Part shown: positions 42,872-52,097 of the stretch, piece after piece
Position numbering within the stretch: the stretch's first letter is position 1
Layout: every line of letters begins with the position of its first letter
Assembly (NCBI GenBank): GCA_963738185.1
Contig: CAVTVA010000003.1
Coordinates: 2,170,001 to 2,234,000, forward strand
Source of the DNA: AP-15 sp963738185
Lineage (GTDB): Bacteria > Pseudomonadota > Alphaproteobacteria > ATCC43930 > CGMCC-115725
Reading direction: 5' to 3'
Length of the DNA: 64,000 nt
Notes under the pieces: model-generated
Told to the model about the DNA's origin: nothing
What the model saw: the letters and a program-made list of their open reading frames with translations, nothing else
The model's database searches: none
Made by a program: the position numbers and the translations under genes

Positions 42872-43282
42872 GCATCCTCCAATGTTGCACACGACAGGCC
42901 GGAACCGCGAACCGTCCGCGACAGATGCCTCGCCGTCAGCGGAGGGGAAGGATCGGGAAGGCCGCGCCCACGACCCGCGCCCAAGAGTATAGCAGCATTC
43001 TGCGCATCGATGGCCCGGCTGTCGAGCCCCGGCGGCGGGTCCGATCGCAGCGGGCTCGCCCTTGCCGGCGGGGCGTCGCGGCACGCGCGCGACACCGGGC
43101 CCCGCGCGGCAAATCGAAGCGGTGGGCCCGATCCGCCTCGCCGGTGCCCGAGCCCCTCGCCACGGGCGCCATCATGGCGACAGGCGCGAAATTGCCGCGC
43201 CCCCTCTTCACGATATTTCAATGCTTTCAGCCCAATCTCCGGATCGATGAGCGCTAAAACTCCTTATCATGAGGGTGGGCCC
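42872..43282. other. Intergenic region, nothing identified
   Basis: This 411-bp GC-rich stretch between two divergent genes holds no frame with plausible start, ribosome binding site and protein-like composition. No palindrome, RNA gene or clear promoter was found. Both neighbours must have their promoters here. Confidence 0.5.
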
Positions 43283-43999
43283 ATGAAAAATGCGTGCGGG
43301 AGGCCGCCCGGCGGATCGACCAGCCGAATGCCGGTCGCAGCCGGGCGCACAGCCAGGCGCGCCATGCCGATAAAGGCGGCGTTTGCACAGGTTGCGCTTG
43401 GGGTGGCTGCGATGATTTTAGCCGGCGCGGCGACGGATCGGGGCGCCTCGGCGGCGCAGGCCCATGATTTCAGGATTTGCAGCGGTTATTACGCCCTGTG
43501 CGCCGCCTCGACCTGCAAACCGACCGGAAAGTCGATCACCGTCAATGTCAGCGGCGGCGGCACCGCCCGCTACCCGGAGGCCGAGTGCACCTGCCCGGTC
43601 GAATCCGGCGAGGCGATCGCCGATGTCGCCGGCGGCAACATGAAGGGCTCGTGCAAGCCTGCGGCCGAGGGCGAGCTGTGGTCGCTCTACGCCGTCAAAA
43701 AGGAAATCCCGCAGGCGATCAATCATTGGGTGACGAACGGCCCCGCGGCGAAAGCGCCGCTGCTCTACTGCAGCAAGGCGTTCAACCAGGGAAGCCAGCT
43801 GGCCAATTGCTTCAGCTTTGCCTGCAACAACGAGCGCTACGTGAACGGCGTCCCGGTCGCCAGCTGCTATTGCCCGCTCGGGGAAGGCCTGGAAGGCACG
43901 ATGGTCGCGCCGCACACCGCGTTTGTGACCCAAGCCGGTCAGGACGACTACTCATTTTGCGCCGAACACCCGGTTGGCGGCCCGGTGTCGTTTCCATGA
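43283..43999 (+). CDS. Cys-rich secreted protein of unknown function
   Basis: This 238-residue product (158 of them after the hydrophobic region) has a signal peptide: hydrophobic core V-A-L-G-V-A-A-M-I-L-A-G-A-A and an A-S-A-A-Q-A cleavage zone. Translation may start at 43364 instead, which gives a normal-length signal. The mature part has 12 Cys in a patterned series (C-S-G-Y-Y-A-L-C, E-C-T-C, S-C-Y-C), compatible with six disulfides. A duplicated layout is suggested by similar Y-x-x-x-x-C-x-C-P turns (E-A-E-C-T-C-P and V-A-S-C-Y-C-P). No family was recognised. A role outside the cytoplasm is inferred. Confidence 0.7.
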   Translation: MKNACGRPPGGSTSRMPVAAGRTARRAMPIKAAFAQVALGVAAMILAGAATDRGASAAQAHDFRICSGYYALCAASTCKPTGKSITVNVSGGGTARYPEAECTCPVESGEAIADVAGGNMKGSCKPAAEGELWSLYAVKKEIPQAINHWVTNGPAAKAPLLYCSKAFNQGSQLANCFSFACNNERYVNGVPVASCYCPLGEGLEGTMVAPHTAFVTQAGQDDYSFCAEHPVGGPVSFP

Positions 44000-44268
44000 C
44001 GCACCGATCTCACCGGCATCCTCGCTGGGACCACCGCAGCTGCACTCGGCGGCATCAGCAGCCGCTCGCTTGTGTCCGCACATGCCGCCGAGAGCGGCGC
44101 GCACCGACCCGGCGTTGGACGCGCTCCCGCGGTCCGATCGAACCGCTTGGCTTACTACCCGGCGTCTCGTCAACCCGCCGACCAGATTAATGCGTTGGTG
44201 CGGCAATTGAGCAATGGATGGGGATCACCCGTTGGTATCGCACCACTCGGCTCCGGCCCAAGCCGTGA
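44000..44268 (+). other. Gap with a possible gene remnant (Tat-like hydrophobic stretch)
   Basis: One frame starts directly after the Cys-rich gene's stop and has no ATG. It reads a stretch L-A-G-T-T-A-A-A-L-G-G-I followed by S-A-H-A-A, like a Tat signal core and cleavage site. An acceptable protein-like sequence (Q-I-N-A-L-V-R-Q-L-S-N-G-W-G) then continues into the convergent SDR gene. It may be what is left of an exported protein gene, or chance. No other feature was seen. Confidence 0.2.
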
Positions 44269-45075
44269 TCAGCTCTGCATCGCCTGGGTTACCGCCCCGC
44301 CGACCGCGGTGCGCCCGCCATCGACGACGTATTGCGCGCCGGTGATCGCGGCGGCGAGGTCGGAGCACAGGAACATGACGGTGGCGGCAATCTCGTCCGC
44401 GCTGACATAGCGGCCCATCGGGATCGCCGCCTGATAACGGCGGCTGACGCTCGCCGGGTCGGAGGGATTGAGCTGGGCTTCGAGCGAGTGGATCATCCGC
44501 GTATCGACCGGGCCGGGGCAGACCGCGTTGACCCGCACCCCCTGGCGCGCGACCTCGCCGGCGGCGGTCTTGGTCAGCCCGATCACCGCGTGCTTGGAGG
44601 CGACATAGGCCGGCATCCCCGGTGTCGCCACCAGCCCGGCGACCGAGGCGGTGTTGACGATCGCGCCCCGCTTTTGCTGCAGCATGACCGGCAATACATG
44701 GCGCAGCCCGAGGAACACGCCCTTGACGTTGACCGCAATGACCTGGTCGAAGGCGTCCTCGTCATGCTCGGCGGTATGCGCCCATTTGCCTTCGATGCCG
44801 GCATTGTTGAAAAAGCAGTCGATCGCTCCATAGGCGTCGAGCGCCGCCTTGACATAGCCTTGGACCTCGGCCGATTTGGTGACATCGGCCTGCACAAACC
44901 GAGCCTCGCCACCTTGCTGGCGGATCACCCCGGCGGTCGCCTCGCCGCTCGCCGCGTCGCGGTCGACCAGCACGGTCTTGGCGCCGCTTTTGGCAAAGCC
45001 CAGCGCCGTGGCGCGGCCGATGCCGTTCCCCGCCCCGGTGATCAGCGCGATCTTGCCGGTGAAATCGAGCTCCAT
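44269..45075 (-). CDS. SDR family oxidoreductase
   Basis: This 268-residue classical short-chain dehydrogenase has the cofactor motif G-A-G-N-G-I-G near residue 14. The Asp after strand 2 (V-D-R-D) favours NAD(H). The N-N-A-G motif is near residue 92, followed by catalytic Ser in N-T-A-S-V-A-G and Y-V-A-S-K near residue 157. P-G-P-V-D-T completes the pattern. Substrate is not deducible. It precedes an FMN reductase gene on the same strand, but an intergenic repeat separates the two. Confidence 0.88.
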   Translation of the reverse strand: MELDFTGKIALITGAGNGIGRATALGFAKSGAKTVLVDRDAASGEATAGVIRQQGGEARFVQADVTKSAEVQGYVKAALDAYGAIDCFFNNAGIEGKWAHTAEHDEDAFDQVIAVNVKGVFLGLRHVLPVMLQQKRGAIVNTASVAGLVATPGMPAYVASKHAVIGLTKTAAGEVARQGVRVNAVCPGPVDTRMIHSLEAQLNPSDPASVSRRYQAAIPMGRYVSADEIAATVMFLCSDLAAAITGAQYVVDGGRTAVGGAVTQAMQS

Positions 45076-45105
45076 GACGCTCCTCCCATTTTTGTTTGAT
45101 CGATT

Positions 45106-45229
45106 GTCATTCCGGGACGGCCGATACGGCCGGGCCCGGAACCCATGAACACCGGCTCGCCCAAGGGATCACAGGTCCGTGTTCATAGGTTCCGGGCTCG
45201 CGCGCTTTGCGCCCGCGCCCCGGAACGAC
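45106..45229. repeat. Long intergenic palindrome (dispersed-repeat type)
   Basis: Outer arms (GTCATTCCGGG at the left, CCCCGGAACGAC at the right) and inner arms (CCCGGAACCCATGAACAC and GTGTTCATAGGTTCCGGG) pair across about 124 bases in the gap between the SDR and FMN reductase genes. This is the common alphaproteobacterial GTCATTCCGGG-type element. It is probably non-coding, possibly a hairpin that limits read-through. Confidence 0.75.
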
Positions 45230-45260
45230 CCGAATGGCCGTATATCGGGACGCCAGTCGA

Positions 45261-45830
45261 TCAGCGCTTGCCGCCGAGCTGGCGGGTCCACCGCTCGAGA
45301 GCGACCAGCAGGTCGCGGATAAAACCGCGCCCGGCCTCGTCGGTAAAGCGGCCGGCGGCGTCGAACTTGGTCTGGGCCTGGCCGATGAACACCTCGGGCT
45401 TGTTTAAGGGGTGCATGTCGAGGAAAACGCAGCTGCGGCGCAGATCGTATTGCGCGCGCGCCGTGCCGGCCATCCCGGCGCTGGCGCCCATGATCGCCAC
45501 CGGCTTGCCGGCGAAGGGCTGGTCGGGCGGGCGCGAGGCCCAGTCGATCGCGTTCTTCAGCACCCCGGGCATCGAGTAATTATATTCCGGCGTGACAAAC
45601 AGGAGCGCGTCGGCCGCCTTGATCTGCTGCCGCAGGGTCTCGACCGGCGGCGGAAAACCCTGGGCGCGCACATCCTCGTTATAGAGCGGGATCGTGCCGA
45701 TCTCGGCGACCTCGATCGTCATGCCCGGCGGCTTCAGCTCGATCGCCGTGCGCAGCGCGGCCATGTTGTACGAGCCCTTGCGCAAGCTGCCGCAAATGCC
45801 GAGGACATGGATTCCCGTTGTATCGCTCAT
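45261..45830 (-). CDS. NADPH-dependent FMN reductase (ChrR/ArsH-like)
   Basis: This 189-residue flavodoxin-like reductase has the FMN phosphate loop G-S-L-R-K-G-S-Y-N near residue 14 and the P-E-Y-N-Y-S-M-P-G-V-L-K-N-A-I-D-W motif near residue 80, both diagnostic. Such enzymes reduce quinones, chromate or azo dyes with NAD(P)H, or supply reduced flavin. Supplying FMNH2 to the luciferase-like enzymes elsewhere in the window is possible but distant (35 kb). The length is normal. Confidence 0.9.
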   Translation of the reverse strand: MSDTTGIHVLGICGSLRKGSYNMAALRTAIELKPPGMTIEVAEIGTIPLYNEDVRAQGFPPPVETLRQQIKAADALLFVTPEYNYSMPGVLKNAIDWASRPPDQPFAGKPVAIMGASAGMAGTARAQYDLRRSCVFLDMHPLNKPEVFIGQAQTKFDAAGRFTDEAGRGFIRDLLVALERWTRQLGGKR

Positions 45831-45897
45831 CGCCCGATCCCTTGCTCCATGCCGAAGCCGCTTCCTTAACGCACCTCTCGCATCCGGGGCAAGCCGG

Positions 45898-46983
45898 TCA
45901 CGCGCCGAGCCGCGGGATCAGCCGAGTGGCGTTGCCGGAGCGGATCGCCGTCAACGCAGCATCGGAAAGACCGCCCTTGGCCAGCGCCGCGCTTTGAATT
46001 GCCGTCGGCACATAGGGAAAGTCGGTGCCGAACAACACCTGTGAGGGCGCCACCATCTTCAGCAGCGCAGCGAGCGAAATCGGCCAGGCGGCGTTGGCGG
46101 TGTCGTAATTGAGGCGCTGCAATTCGGCGAGCACGCCGTTTGGTGCGATCTCCTGCAAATCCTTGCGCTGACCGGCAAAATATTCGACCCGCCCGGCCAG
46201 CATCGGCATCACGCCGCCACCATGGCAAAACAGCCAGCGGATGTCGCGCAGCCGCGCCAGGGTGCCGGTGAACAAGAGGCTGGTGATCGCCCGCCCGGTA
46301 TCGTACGGGTTTTCCAGCACGCCGGCCGGGGTCGCGTCGTTGATGCCGGCGCAGCAAAAGGGCGCATAGGGGTGCAGGAAGACAACCGCCTTGCGCCGGT
46401 TCAGCTCCTCGAACACCGGCTTGTAGCGCGGGTCGCCGGGCCAGCGGTCGCCAAAGCTGGTCGACAGGTTGATGCCGTCGGCCTTTAACGTGTCGAAAGC
46501 GTATTCGATCTCCTTTAGGGAGCCGTCGATATCGGGCATCGGCAGACACGCGAACCGGGCATAGCGGCCGGGGTGGTCCTGCGCCATCTTGGCGGCGTAG
46601 TCGTTGCAGATGCGGGCGATTTTGCGCATTCCCGCGGGATCGAGGCCGAACCACACGCCGGGGATCGAGGCGAGCGACAGCACCGACACCGCTACCCCGT
46701 TCTGGTCCATTTCATCGAGCGAGGTCTGCGGCCTCCAATGGGCGACGCGAGGCGACAGGGCCCCGCCGCCGTGCCGGGTCAAATAGCCTTGCCAGAAGCT
46801 GACGATCTCCGGCGGGTAATAATGGTGATGGATGTCGATCAGGCGATCCTTTGTCGGCGGCGCCTGCGCCCGCGACACTTCGAAGGGCAGAAATGCTCCC
46901 GCCCCGATCGCCGCCATCCCCGCCAGCAACCGCCGGCGCGACGTGCCGCGCAAACCACAATCAGTATCATGACCCTGCGCCAT
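45898..46983 (-). CDS. Tat-exported amidohydrolase-family protein (ACMSD-like)
   Basis: This 361-residue metal-dependent hydrolase or decarboxylase of the amidohydrolase-2 family carries a Tat signal: S-R-R-R-L-L-A-G-M-A-A-I-G-A-G-A with an A-Q-A cleavage region near residue 40. The metal motif is I-D-I-H-H-H-Y near residue 50. A central F-L-H-P-Y and the later C-H-G-G-G segments supply His ligands, and G-T-D-F-P-Y near residue 320 provides the metal-binding Asp. Family members include aminocarboxymuconate-semialdehyde decarboxylase and aromatic decarboxylases. Periplasmic location is unusual. It is divergent from the sugar ABC importer. Confidence 0.87.
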   Translation of the reverse strand: MAQGHDTDCGLRGTSRRRLLAGMAAIGAGAFLPFEVSRAQAPPTKDRLIDIHHHYYPPEIVSFWQGYLTRHGGGALSPRVAHWRPQTSLDEMDQNGVAVSVLSLASIPGVWFGLDPAGMRKIARICNDYAAKMAQDHPGRYARFACLPMPDIDGSLKEIEYAFDTLKADGINLSTSFGDRWPGDPRYKPVFEELNRRKAVVFLHPYAPFCCAGINDATPAGVLENPYDTGRAITSLLFTGTLARLRDIRWLFCHGGGVMPMLAGRVEYFAGQRKDLQEIAPNGVLAELQRLNYDTANAAWPISLAALLKMVAPSQVLFGTDFPYVPTAIQSAALAKGGLSDAALTAIRSGNATRLIPRLGA

Positions 46984-47144
46984 TCGGCATCCCTCCCCGT
47001 TCTCGCCGCTGACTTAACCATGTTCCGACCGAGGCGGGAATGCTGCGTGCACTGGCCAGCTGGAATGCCCCGATCGCGCTTGTGCGATGCGCCGGTTGTC
47101 TTTAGAGATCGGGGAATTCGCCGACAGGCCTTGGAGGGGGAGAA

Positions 47145-48476
47145 ATGGCGCAGATCCATCGGCGCAGGCTGCTGCAGCTGTCGGGGGCCGGGGCCCTCGC
47201 CGCGGGCGCCGGCGGCCTCACCGGCATTCTCGCCTCCGGCCGTGCGCCCGCCTACGCGCAAACGACCGAGCTGCACTGGCTGCGCTGGTCCGATTACGTG
47301 CCGGTCTCCGATCAGCTGCTGCGCGACAAGATTGTGCCGGAATGCCAAAAGGCGCTCGGCCTCAACCTGAAAATCGAGTTCGTCAACGCCAACGACATCC
47401 AGGCGCGCGTGACCTCCTCGGTGTCGTCGGGCAGCGGCCCTGACATCATCATGGTGGTCAACAACTGGCCGCAGCTCTATGCCGCCAGCCTCGCCGATGT
47501 CAGCGCCACCGCCGAGGCGATCGGCAAGGACCAGGGCGGCTACTACAACATCTCCAAGGCGGTCGCCACCGTCGGCGACAAATGGATCGGCGTGCCGTGG
47601 AGCATCGGCGGCGGGCTGTTGACCAACCGGACCTCGTGGTTTTCAGAGATCGGCCACGGGCCCGACAAGTTCCCGCAGAACTGGGACGAATACCGCGCCG
47701 CCGGCAAGAAGCTCAAAGCTGCCGGCCATCCGTTCGGCCAGACCCTCGGCCACACCTTTGGCGACGCCCCGTTGTTCTGGTACCCCTATCTGTGGTCGTG
47801 GGGCGGCAAGGAGGTCGAAGAGGACGGCAAGACCGTTGCCCTCGACAGCAAGGAAACCCTCAAATCGGTCAAGTTCGCGGTAGGCTTCTGGAACGATTGC
47901 TATGACCCGGGCGGGCTCGCCTGGGACGATTCGAGCAACAACCGCGCTTTTCTTTCAGGAACGATCAGCTCCACCAACAACGGCGCCTCGATTTATCTGG
48001 AGGCCAAGAAAAAACCGGAGACGTACCTGACCGAGAAGGGTACGCCGATGTACAAGGACATCTTTCACACGCGGCTGCCCAAGGGCCCGGGCGGCCAGTA
48101 CACCTTGCCCGGACCGTTCACCGACCTGGTCATGGCCTATTCGAAAAACCAGAAGCCGGCCAATGATTTTTTGCGCTGGGTGCACTCGAAGCCGGTGTTC
48201 GAGCAGTGGTTCACCTCGCAGCAGGGCTACACCGACGGCGCGACCAAGTATTGGGCGAACGACCCGGTCTGGAAAAAAGACCCGGTGGTATTGCCGTTCC
48301 GCGACCTGCCGCTCGCCGGCCGGCTGCCGGGCTATGCCGGCCCGCCCGGGCGCGCCGCGGCCGAGGCGGTGACCAAGTACATCATCGTCGATATGTATGC
48401 GAAGGCGGTGCAGGGCATGAAAGCGGAGGACGCGGTCAAATGGGCGCAGGGCGAGCTGGTCAAGGTCTATACTTGA
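47145..48476 (+). CDS. Sugar ABC importer, extracellular solute-binding protein (copy 1)
   Basis: This 443-residue family 1 (CUT1-type) binding protein is exported by Tat: H-R-R-R-L-L-Q-L-S-G-A-G-A-L-A-A-G with A-Y-A-Q cleavage. The mature protein shows the usual cluster-B fold markers, such as G-P-D-I-I near residue 105, the W-D-E-Y segment near residue 183 and F-L-R-W-V-H near residue 343. It is the first gene of the importer, with the two permeases 25 bases downstream. The ligand is unknown. A second binding protein for the same system lies beyond the ATPase. Confidence 0.9.
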   Translation: MAQIHRRRLLQLSGAGALAAGAGGLTGILASGRAPAYAQTTELHWLRWSDYVPVSDQLLRDKIVPECQKALGLNLKIEFVNANDIQARVTSSVSSGSGPDIIMVVNNWPQLYAASLADVSATAEAIGKDQGGYYNISKAVATVGDKWIGVPWSIGGGLLTNRTSWFSEIGHGPDKFPQNWDEYRAAGKKLKAAGHPFGQTLGHTFGDAPLFWYPYLWSWGGKEVEEDGKTVALDSKETLKSVKFAVGFWNDCYDPGGLAWDDSSNNRAFLSGTISSTNNGASIYLEAKKKPETYLTEKGTPMYKDIFHTRLPKGPGGQYTLPGPFTDLVMAYSKNQKPANDFLRWVHSKPVFEQWFTSQQGYTDGATKYWANDPVWKKDPVVLPFRDLPLAGRLPGYAGPPGRAAAEAVTKYIIVDMYAKAVQGMKAEDAVKWAQGELVKVYT

Positions 48477-48501
48477 ACTCGGCCGGCGTGGAGAATTTGC
48501 C

Positions 48502-49443
48502 ATGACCTTTACCACCGTCGCGGCGCCGCGGGCCTATGTCGGCTCGCCCCGGCGCGGGCCGGTCACCCGGCTGCTCGAGGACGAGCGCTGGCTGGCGATA
48601 TTGCTGCTGCTGCCGACAATCGTGCTGCTCGGCCTTTTTATCGCCTACCCGTTTGTCAAGGGCATTATGCTGTCGGTGACCGACAGCAGGGTCGGCGTCC
48701 CCGGCCACTTCGTCGGGTTGCAAAATTTCAAGGATGTCTGGAACGACAGCATCTTTCGCGTCGCGGTATGGAACACCTGCGTCTACACCTTTGTCGCCAC
48801 CGTGTTCAAGCTGGCGCTGGGCCTGTGGCTGGCGGTGCTGCTCAACCAGCACTTCAAGGGAAAAGCCATCACTCGGGCGTTTATCCTGTTGCCGTTTATC
48901 GTGCCGACCGTGCTGTCCACCCTCGCCTGGAAGTGGATGTTCGACCCTACCTTCAGCGTCATCAACTGGATGTTGTTTCACCTGGGGCTGATCCACGGCC
49001 GGATCAATTGGCTCGGCGATCCGCATCTGGCGCTGGTCTCGGTGATCATTGTCAACATCTGGCGCGGATTGCCGTTCTACGCGATCACCTTGCTGGCCGG
49101 ATTGCAGACCATCAGCCCCGAATTGCACGAGGCGGCGGCGATCGACGGTGCCCGCGCCTGGCAGCGCTTTCGCCACGTCACCTGGCCGCTGCTGCTGCCG
49201 GTGACCCTGGTCGTGACCTTGTTCTCGGTGATCCAGACCTTCGCCGACTTTCAGCTGGTCTATGTGCTGACCGGCGGCGGCCCGGCCAACGCCACCCAGC
49301 TGTTCGCCACCTACGCCTACCAAATCGGCATCGGCACCGGCCTGTTGAGCCAGGGCGCCACGATCTCGCTCGCGGTCTTTCCGGTGCTGCTGCTGGTCGT
49401 CATCGCCCAGCTCTTTTACATTCGCAGGGTGGAGACCCACTAA
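48502..49443 (+). CDS. Sugar ABC importer permease (MalF/UgpA-like)
   Basis: This 313-residue inner-membrane permease has six main hydrophobic segments, the first near residues 32-55. The EAA loop, E-A-A-A-I-D-G-A-R-A-W-Q-R-F near residue 212, is the contact site for the ATPase. Similarity is to the larger CUT1 permease. The gap to the next permease is 3 bases, so the two are co-translated. Confidence 0.92.
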   Translation: MTFTTVAAPRAYVGSPRRGPVTRLLEDERWLAILLLLPTIVLLGLFIAYPFVKGIMLSVTDSRVGVPGHFVGLQNFKDVWNDSIFRVAVWNTCVYTFVATVFKLALGLWLAVLLNQHFKGKAITRAFILLPFIVPTVLSTLAWKWMFDPTFSVINWMLFHLGLIHGRINWLGDPHLALVSVIIVNIWRGLPFYAITLLAGLQTISPELHEAAAIDGARAWQRFRHVTWPLLLPVTLVVTLFSVIQTFADFQLVYVLTGGGPANATQLFATYAYQIGIGTGLLSQGATISLAVFPVLLLVVIAQLFYIRRVETH

Positions 49444-49446
49444 GCC

Positions 49447-50298
49447 ATGATCGAGGGGGCCACCTGGCGGCGCTGGGTCTTCTTTTACGTCCCGCTGACC
49501 AGCTTTATCGTGCTGCTGCTGTTCCCGTTCTATTGGATGGTGATTACCACCATTCGGCCTGACGGCGAGCTGTACCGGCCATGGAACTCGGCCAATTACA
49601 ACCCGTTCTGGACCTGGCATCCGACCCTGTCGCACATCAAGGATCTGCTGACCCAGACCCTGTTCACCACCTGGCTCATGAACACGATGATCATCGCCTT
49701 GTCGGCGACCGCGATCTCGCTGTTCTGCGGCCTGTTGGCCGGGTATGCGCTGTCCCGGTTGAAGTTTCGCTTTGCCGGGCTGTTGGGGACGGCGATCTTC
49801 ATCACCTATCTGGTGCCGCAGACATTGCTGTTTATCCCGCTCGCCGACATCATCCGCAATTTTCACCTCGGCGACTCGCCCTGGGCTTTGATCCTGACCT
49901 ACCCGACCTTTCTGATCCCGTTCTGCACCTGGCTGATGATGGGCTATTTCAAATCGATCCCCAAGGAGCTCGAGGAATGCGCCCGCATCGATGGCGCCGC
50001 GCGCTGGAAGGCGATGCTTTACATCATCTTTCCGATCGCCATTCCGGGCATCCTGTCGGCGGGGATTTTCGCCTTTACCTTGTCGTGGAACGAGTTTCTC
50101 TATGCCCTGGTCTTTTTGTCCTCGCCCGGGGAAAAGACGGTGCCGGTCGGCGTCACCTCCGAATTGATCCGCGGCGACGTGTTCTATTGGGGTGAGCTGA
50201 TGGCTGGCGCGTTGCTCGGCTCGATCCCGGTGGCGTTTGTCTATTCGTTCTTTGTCGAGCATTACGTCGCCAGCGTCACCGGCTCGGTCAAGGGATAG
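49447..50298 (+). CDS. Sugar ABC importer permease (MalG/UgpE-like)
   Basis: This 283-residue partner permease has six membrane segments. The EAA loop is degenerate, E-E-C-A-R-I-D-G-A-A-R-W-K-A near residue 176. The start follows the stop of the first permease by 3 bases. Together with the upstream permease it forms the transmembrane pathway of a CUT1-type importer. Confidence 0.92.
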   Translation: MIEGATWRRWVFFYVPLTSFIVLLLFPFYWMVITTIRPDGELYRPWNSANYNPFWTWHPTLSHIKDLLTQTLFTTWLMNTMIIALSATAISLFCGLLAGYALSRLKFRFAGLLGTAIFITYLVPQTLLFIPLADIIRNFHLGDSPWALILTYPTFLIPFCTWLMMGYFKSIPKELEECARIDGAARWKAMLYIIFPIAIPGILSAGIFAFTLSWNEFLYALVFLSSPGEKTVPVGVTSELIRGDVFYWGELMAGALLGSIPVAFVYSFFVEHYVASVTGSVKG

Positions 50299-50318
50299 CA
50301 CGACTGCATGAGACAGCG

Positions 50319-51410
50319 ATGGCCGAAGTAGTCCTCCAGAACCTCAACAAGAATTTCGACGAAGTCTACGCCGTCAAGGATGTGAACCTGTCGATCCATG
50401 ACCAGGAGTTCATGGTCCTGGTCGGCCCGTCGGGCTGCGGCAAGACCACCACGTTGCGGATGGTGGCCGGGCTCGAATCGATCAGCTCGGGCCGCATCCT
50501 GATCGACGCCAAAATCATCAACGATTTGTCGCCGATGGACCGCGACATCGCGATGGTGTTCCAGAATTACGCGCTCTACCCGCATATGAGCGTCTACGAC
50601 AACATGGCTTTTGGCCTCAAGATGCGGAAGCTCGACCGCGCCGACATCGCCCGGCGGGTGCAGGACGCCGCCGAAATCCTCGGCATCCAGCAGCTGCTCG
50701 CCCGCAAGCCGCGCCAGCTGTCGGGCGGTCAGCGCCAGCGCGTGGCGCTCGGCCGCGCGATCGTGCGCCATCCGCGGGTGTTCCTGTTTGACGAGCCGCT
50801 GTCGAACCTCGACGCCAAATTGCGGGTGCAGATGCGGGTCGAGCTGAAGAAATTGCACGACCGGCTCGGCACCACGGCGATCTATGTGACCCACGATCAG
50901 GTCGAGGCGATGACCTTGGGCGACCGCGTCGTGGTCATGAAGGATGGTCTCGTCCAGCAGGTCGGCGAGCCGCTCGAGCTCTACAACGAGCCGGCCAACC
51001 GCTTTGTCGCCGGGTTTTTGGGCTCGCCGGGGATGAATTTCGCCACCGTCGCCGTGCGCGACACGGCCGGCGCGCTGTGGGCCGAGGATGACGGCATCCG
51101 CATCAAGGTGCCGGGCCAGATCGCCGATCGCCTCGGCCGCTACGCCGGGCAGCAGGTGACGATGGGCATCCGCCCCGAGGATCTGCACGTCGCCTCCGAC
51201 GCCGACCCGAGCGATCTTGCTTTCGACGCCGCGGTCGAGGTGATCGAGAAGCTCGGCTCGGAAATCCTGCTCGATGTCGCGGTCGGCAACAACACGATGG
51301 TCGCCTCGGTCGAGCCCGATATCCGCGTCAACGTGCGCGACCGCCTGCGGCTGGCGTTGAACCCGGAACGCCTGCATTTCTTCGACGCCGCCTCCGAGGC
51401 GGTGATCTGA
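50319..51410 (+). CDS. Sugar ABC importer ATP-binding protein (MalK/UgpC-like)
   Basis: This 363-residue ATPase has Walker A G-P-S-G-C-G-K-T-T at residues 36-44, the Q loop F-Q-N-Y-A-L-Y-P near 87, signature L-S-G-G-Q-R-Q-R near 133, Walker B F-L-F-D-E-P and the H-loop T-H-D-Q near 192. A C-terminal OB/TOBE region (about 235-363) is typical of MalK/UgpC. It completes the importer. The two permease genes and the binding protein are immediately upstream. Confidence 0.93.
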   Translation: MAEVVLQNLNKNFDEVYAVKDVNLSIHDQEFMVLVGPSGCGKTTTLRMVAGLESISSGRILIDAKIINDLSPMDRDIAMVFQNYALYPHMSVYDNMAFGLKMRKLDRADIARRVQDAAEILGIQQLLARKPRQLSGGQRQRVALGRAIVRHPRVFLFDEPLSNLDAKLRVQMRVELKKLHDRLGTTAIYVTHDQVEAMTLGDRVVVMKDGLVQQVGEPLELYNEPANRFVAGFLGSPGMNFATVAVRDTAGALWAEDDGIRIKVPGQIADRLGRYAGQQVTMGIRPEDLHVASDADPSDLAFDAAVEVIEKLGSEILLDVAVGNNTMVASVEPDIRVNVRDRLRLALNPERLHFFDAASEAVI

Positions 51411-51488
51411 ATAGGATAATCGGCATGGCCGAAATCACGGCCGGCATACGGGCGCTCATTCGCGCCATTTGGGCAAGGGAGGGACGGC

Positions 51489-51926
51489 ATGAGAAAGAGC
51501 ATTTCTTTGCTATCGGCGATCGGATCTTTTGGCTGGCTTGTTGCCGCCAATGCGCAGACGCCGCCGCCGGCCGCCAGCACGCGATTCGACGGTGACTACG
51601 CGTTCGTCTCCTCGGCGAAAGTCAATCAGAGCTACACGACGCGGGGTGGGCGGCTGTTCCAATGCCCGGAGCTTAGCGCCGGGCCATTGACCGTCAGTCA
51701 GGGTCGGGCGAGCTACACCACCGCCACCGGCCACCAGCTCACCGGAACGGTCGGGCCACAGGGGCAGCTGGCGATGGGATCGATGGCCGCGCCCAGCAGC
51801 GGCGGCGGCTACCGCCCGGTCGAGACCAATGTCAGCGGCAGCGTCAGCGCCAACGGCTACGCCCGCGCTCGCCAGATGGGCAATTCGTGCAGCTATGAGT
51901 TCCTCTGGCAAAGGGAAGCCAAATAA
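51489..51926 (+). CDS. Small secreted protein of unknown function
   Basis: This 145-residue product has a Sec signal peptide (M-R-K-S-I-S-L-L, cleavage near A-N-A-Q). The mature part is Gly/Ser/Thr-rich, with two Cys, and reads like a beta-rich envelope protein (D-G-D-Y-A-F-V-S-S near residue 34). It is not a lipoprotein. No family was recognised. It sits between the ATPase gene and the second binding protein gene, so it could be a passenger in the importer operon. Confidence 0.6.
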   Translation: MRKSISLLSAIGSFGWLVAANAQTPPPAASTRFDGDYAFVSSAKVNQSYTTRGGRLFQCPELSAGPLTVSQGRASYTTATGHQLTGTVGPQGQLAMGSMAAPSSGGGYRPVETNVSGSVSANGYARARQMGNSCSYEFLWQREAK

Positions 51927-51931
51927 AAATT

Positions 51932-52058
51932 CGTCATTCCCGCGAAAGCGGGAACCCAGAGCCTGCCCCCCTGTTCAGGCCAGGGGCAAGCTCTGGCTTG
52001 AACAGGGGGTAAGCGACGTGCGGTTGGCCCTGGACCCCCGCTTTTGCGGGGGCGACGA
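51932..52058. repeat. Intergenic palindromic repeat (CGTCATTCCCGCG type)
   Basis: The left arm CGTCATTCCCGCGAAAGCGG and the right arm CCCCCGCTTTTGCGGGGGCG bound a segment with its own stem (CCCCCTGTTCA / TGAACAGGGGG). A shorter relative lies at 56299-56371. This is the well-known dispersed alphaproteobacterial element type. It separates the secreted-protein gene from the second binding protein. Confidence 0.75.
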
Positions 52059-52097
52059 TCGGAGTGTTATTTGTTAGGCCCGTACCACTAAGGAGGA

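Noticed and set aside
48460..50301. 613-residue minus-strand frame opposite the permeases
   Set aside because: Gln/His/Arg/Asp-rich, no homology; shadow of the permease genes.
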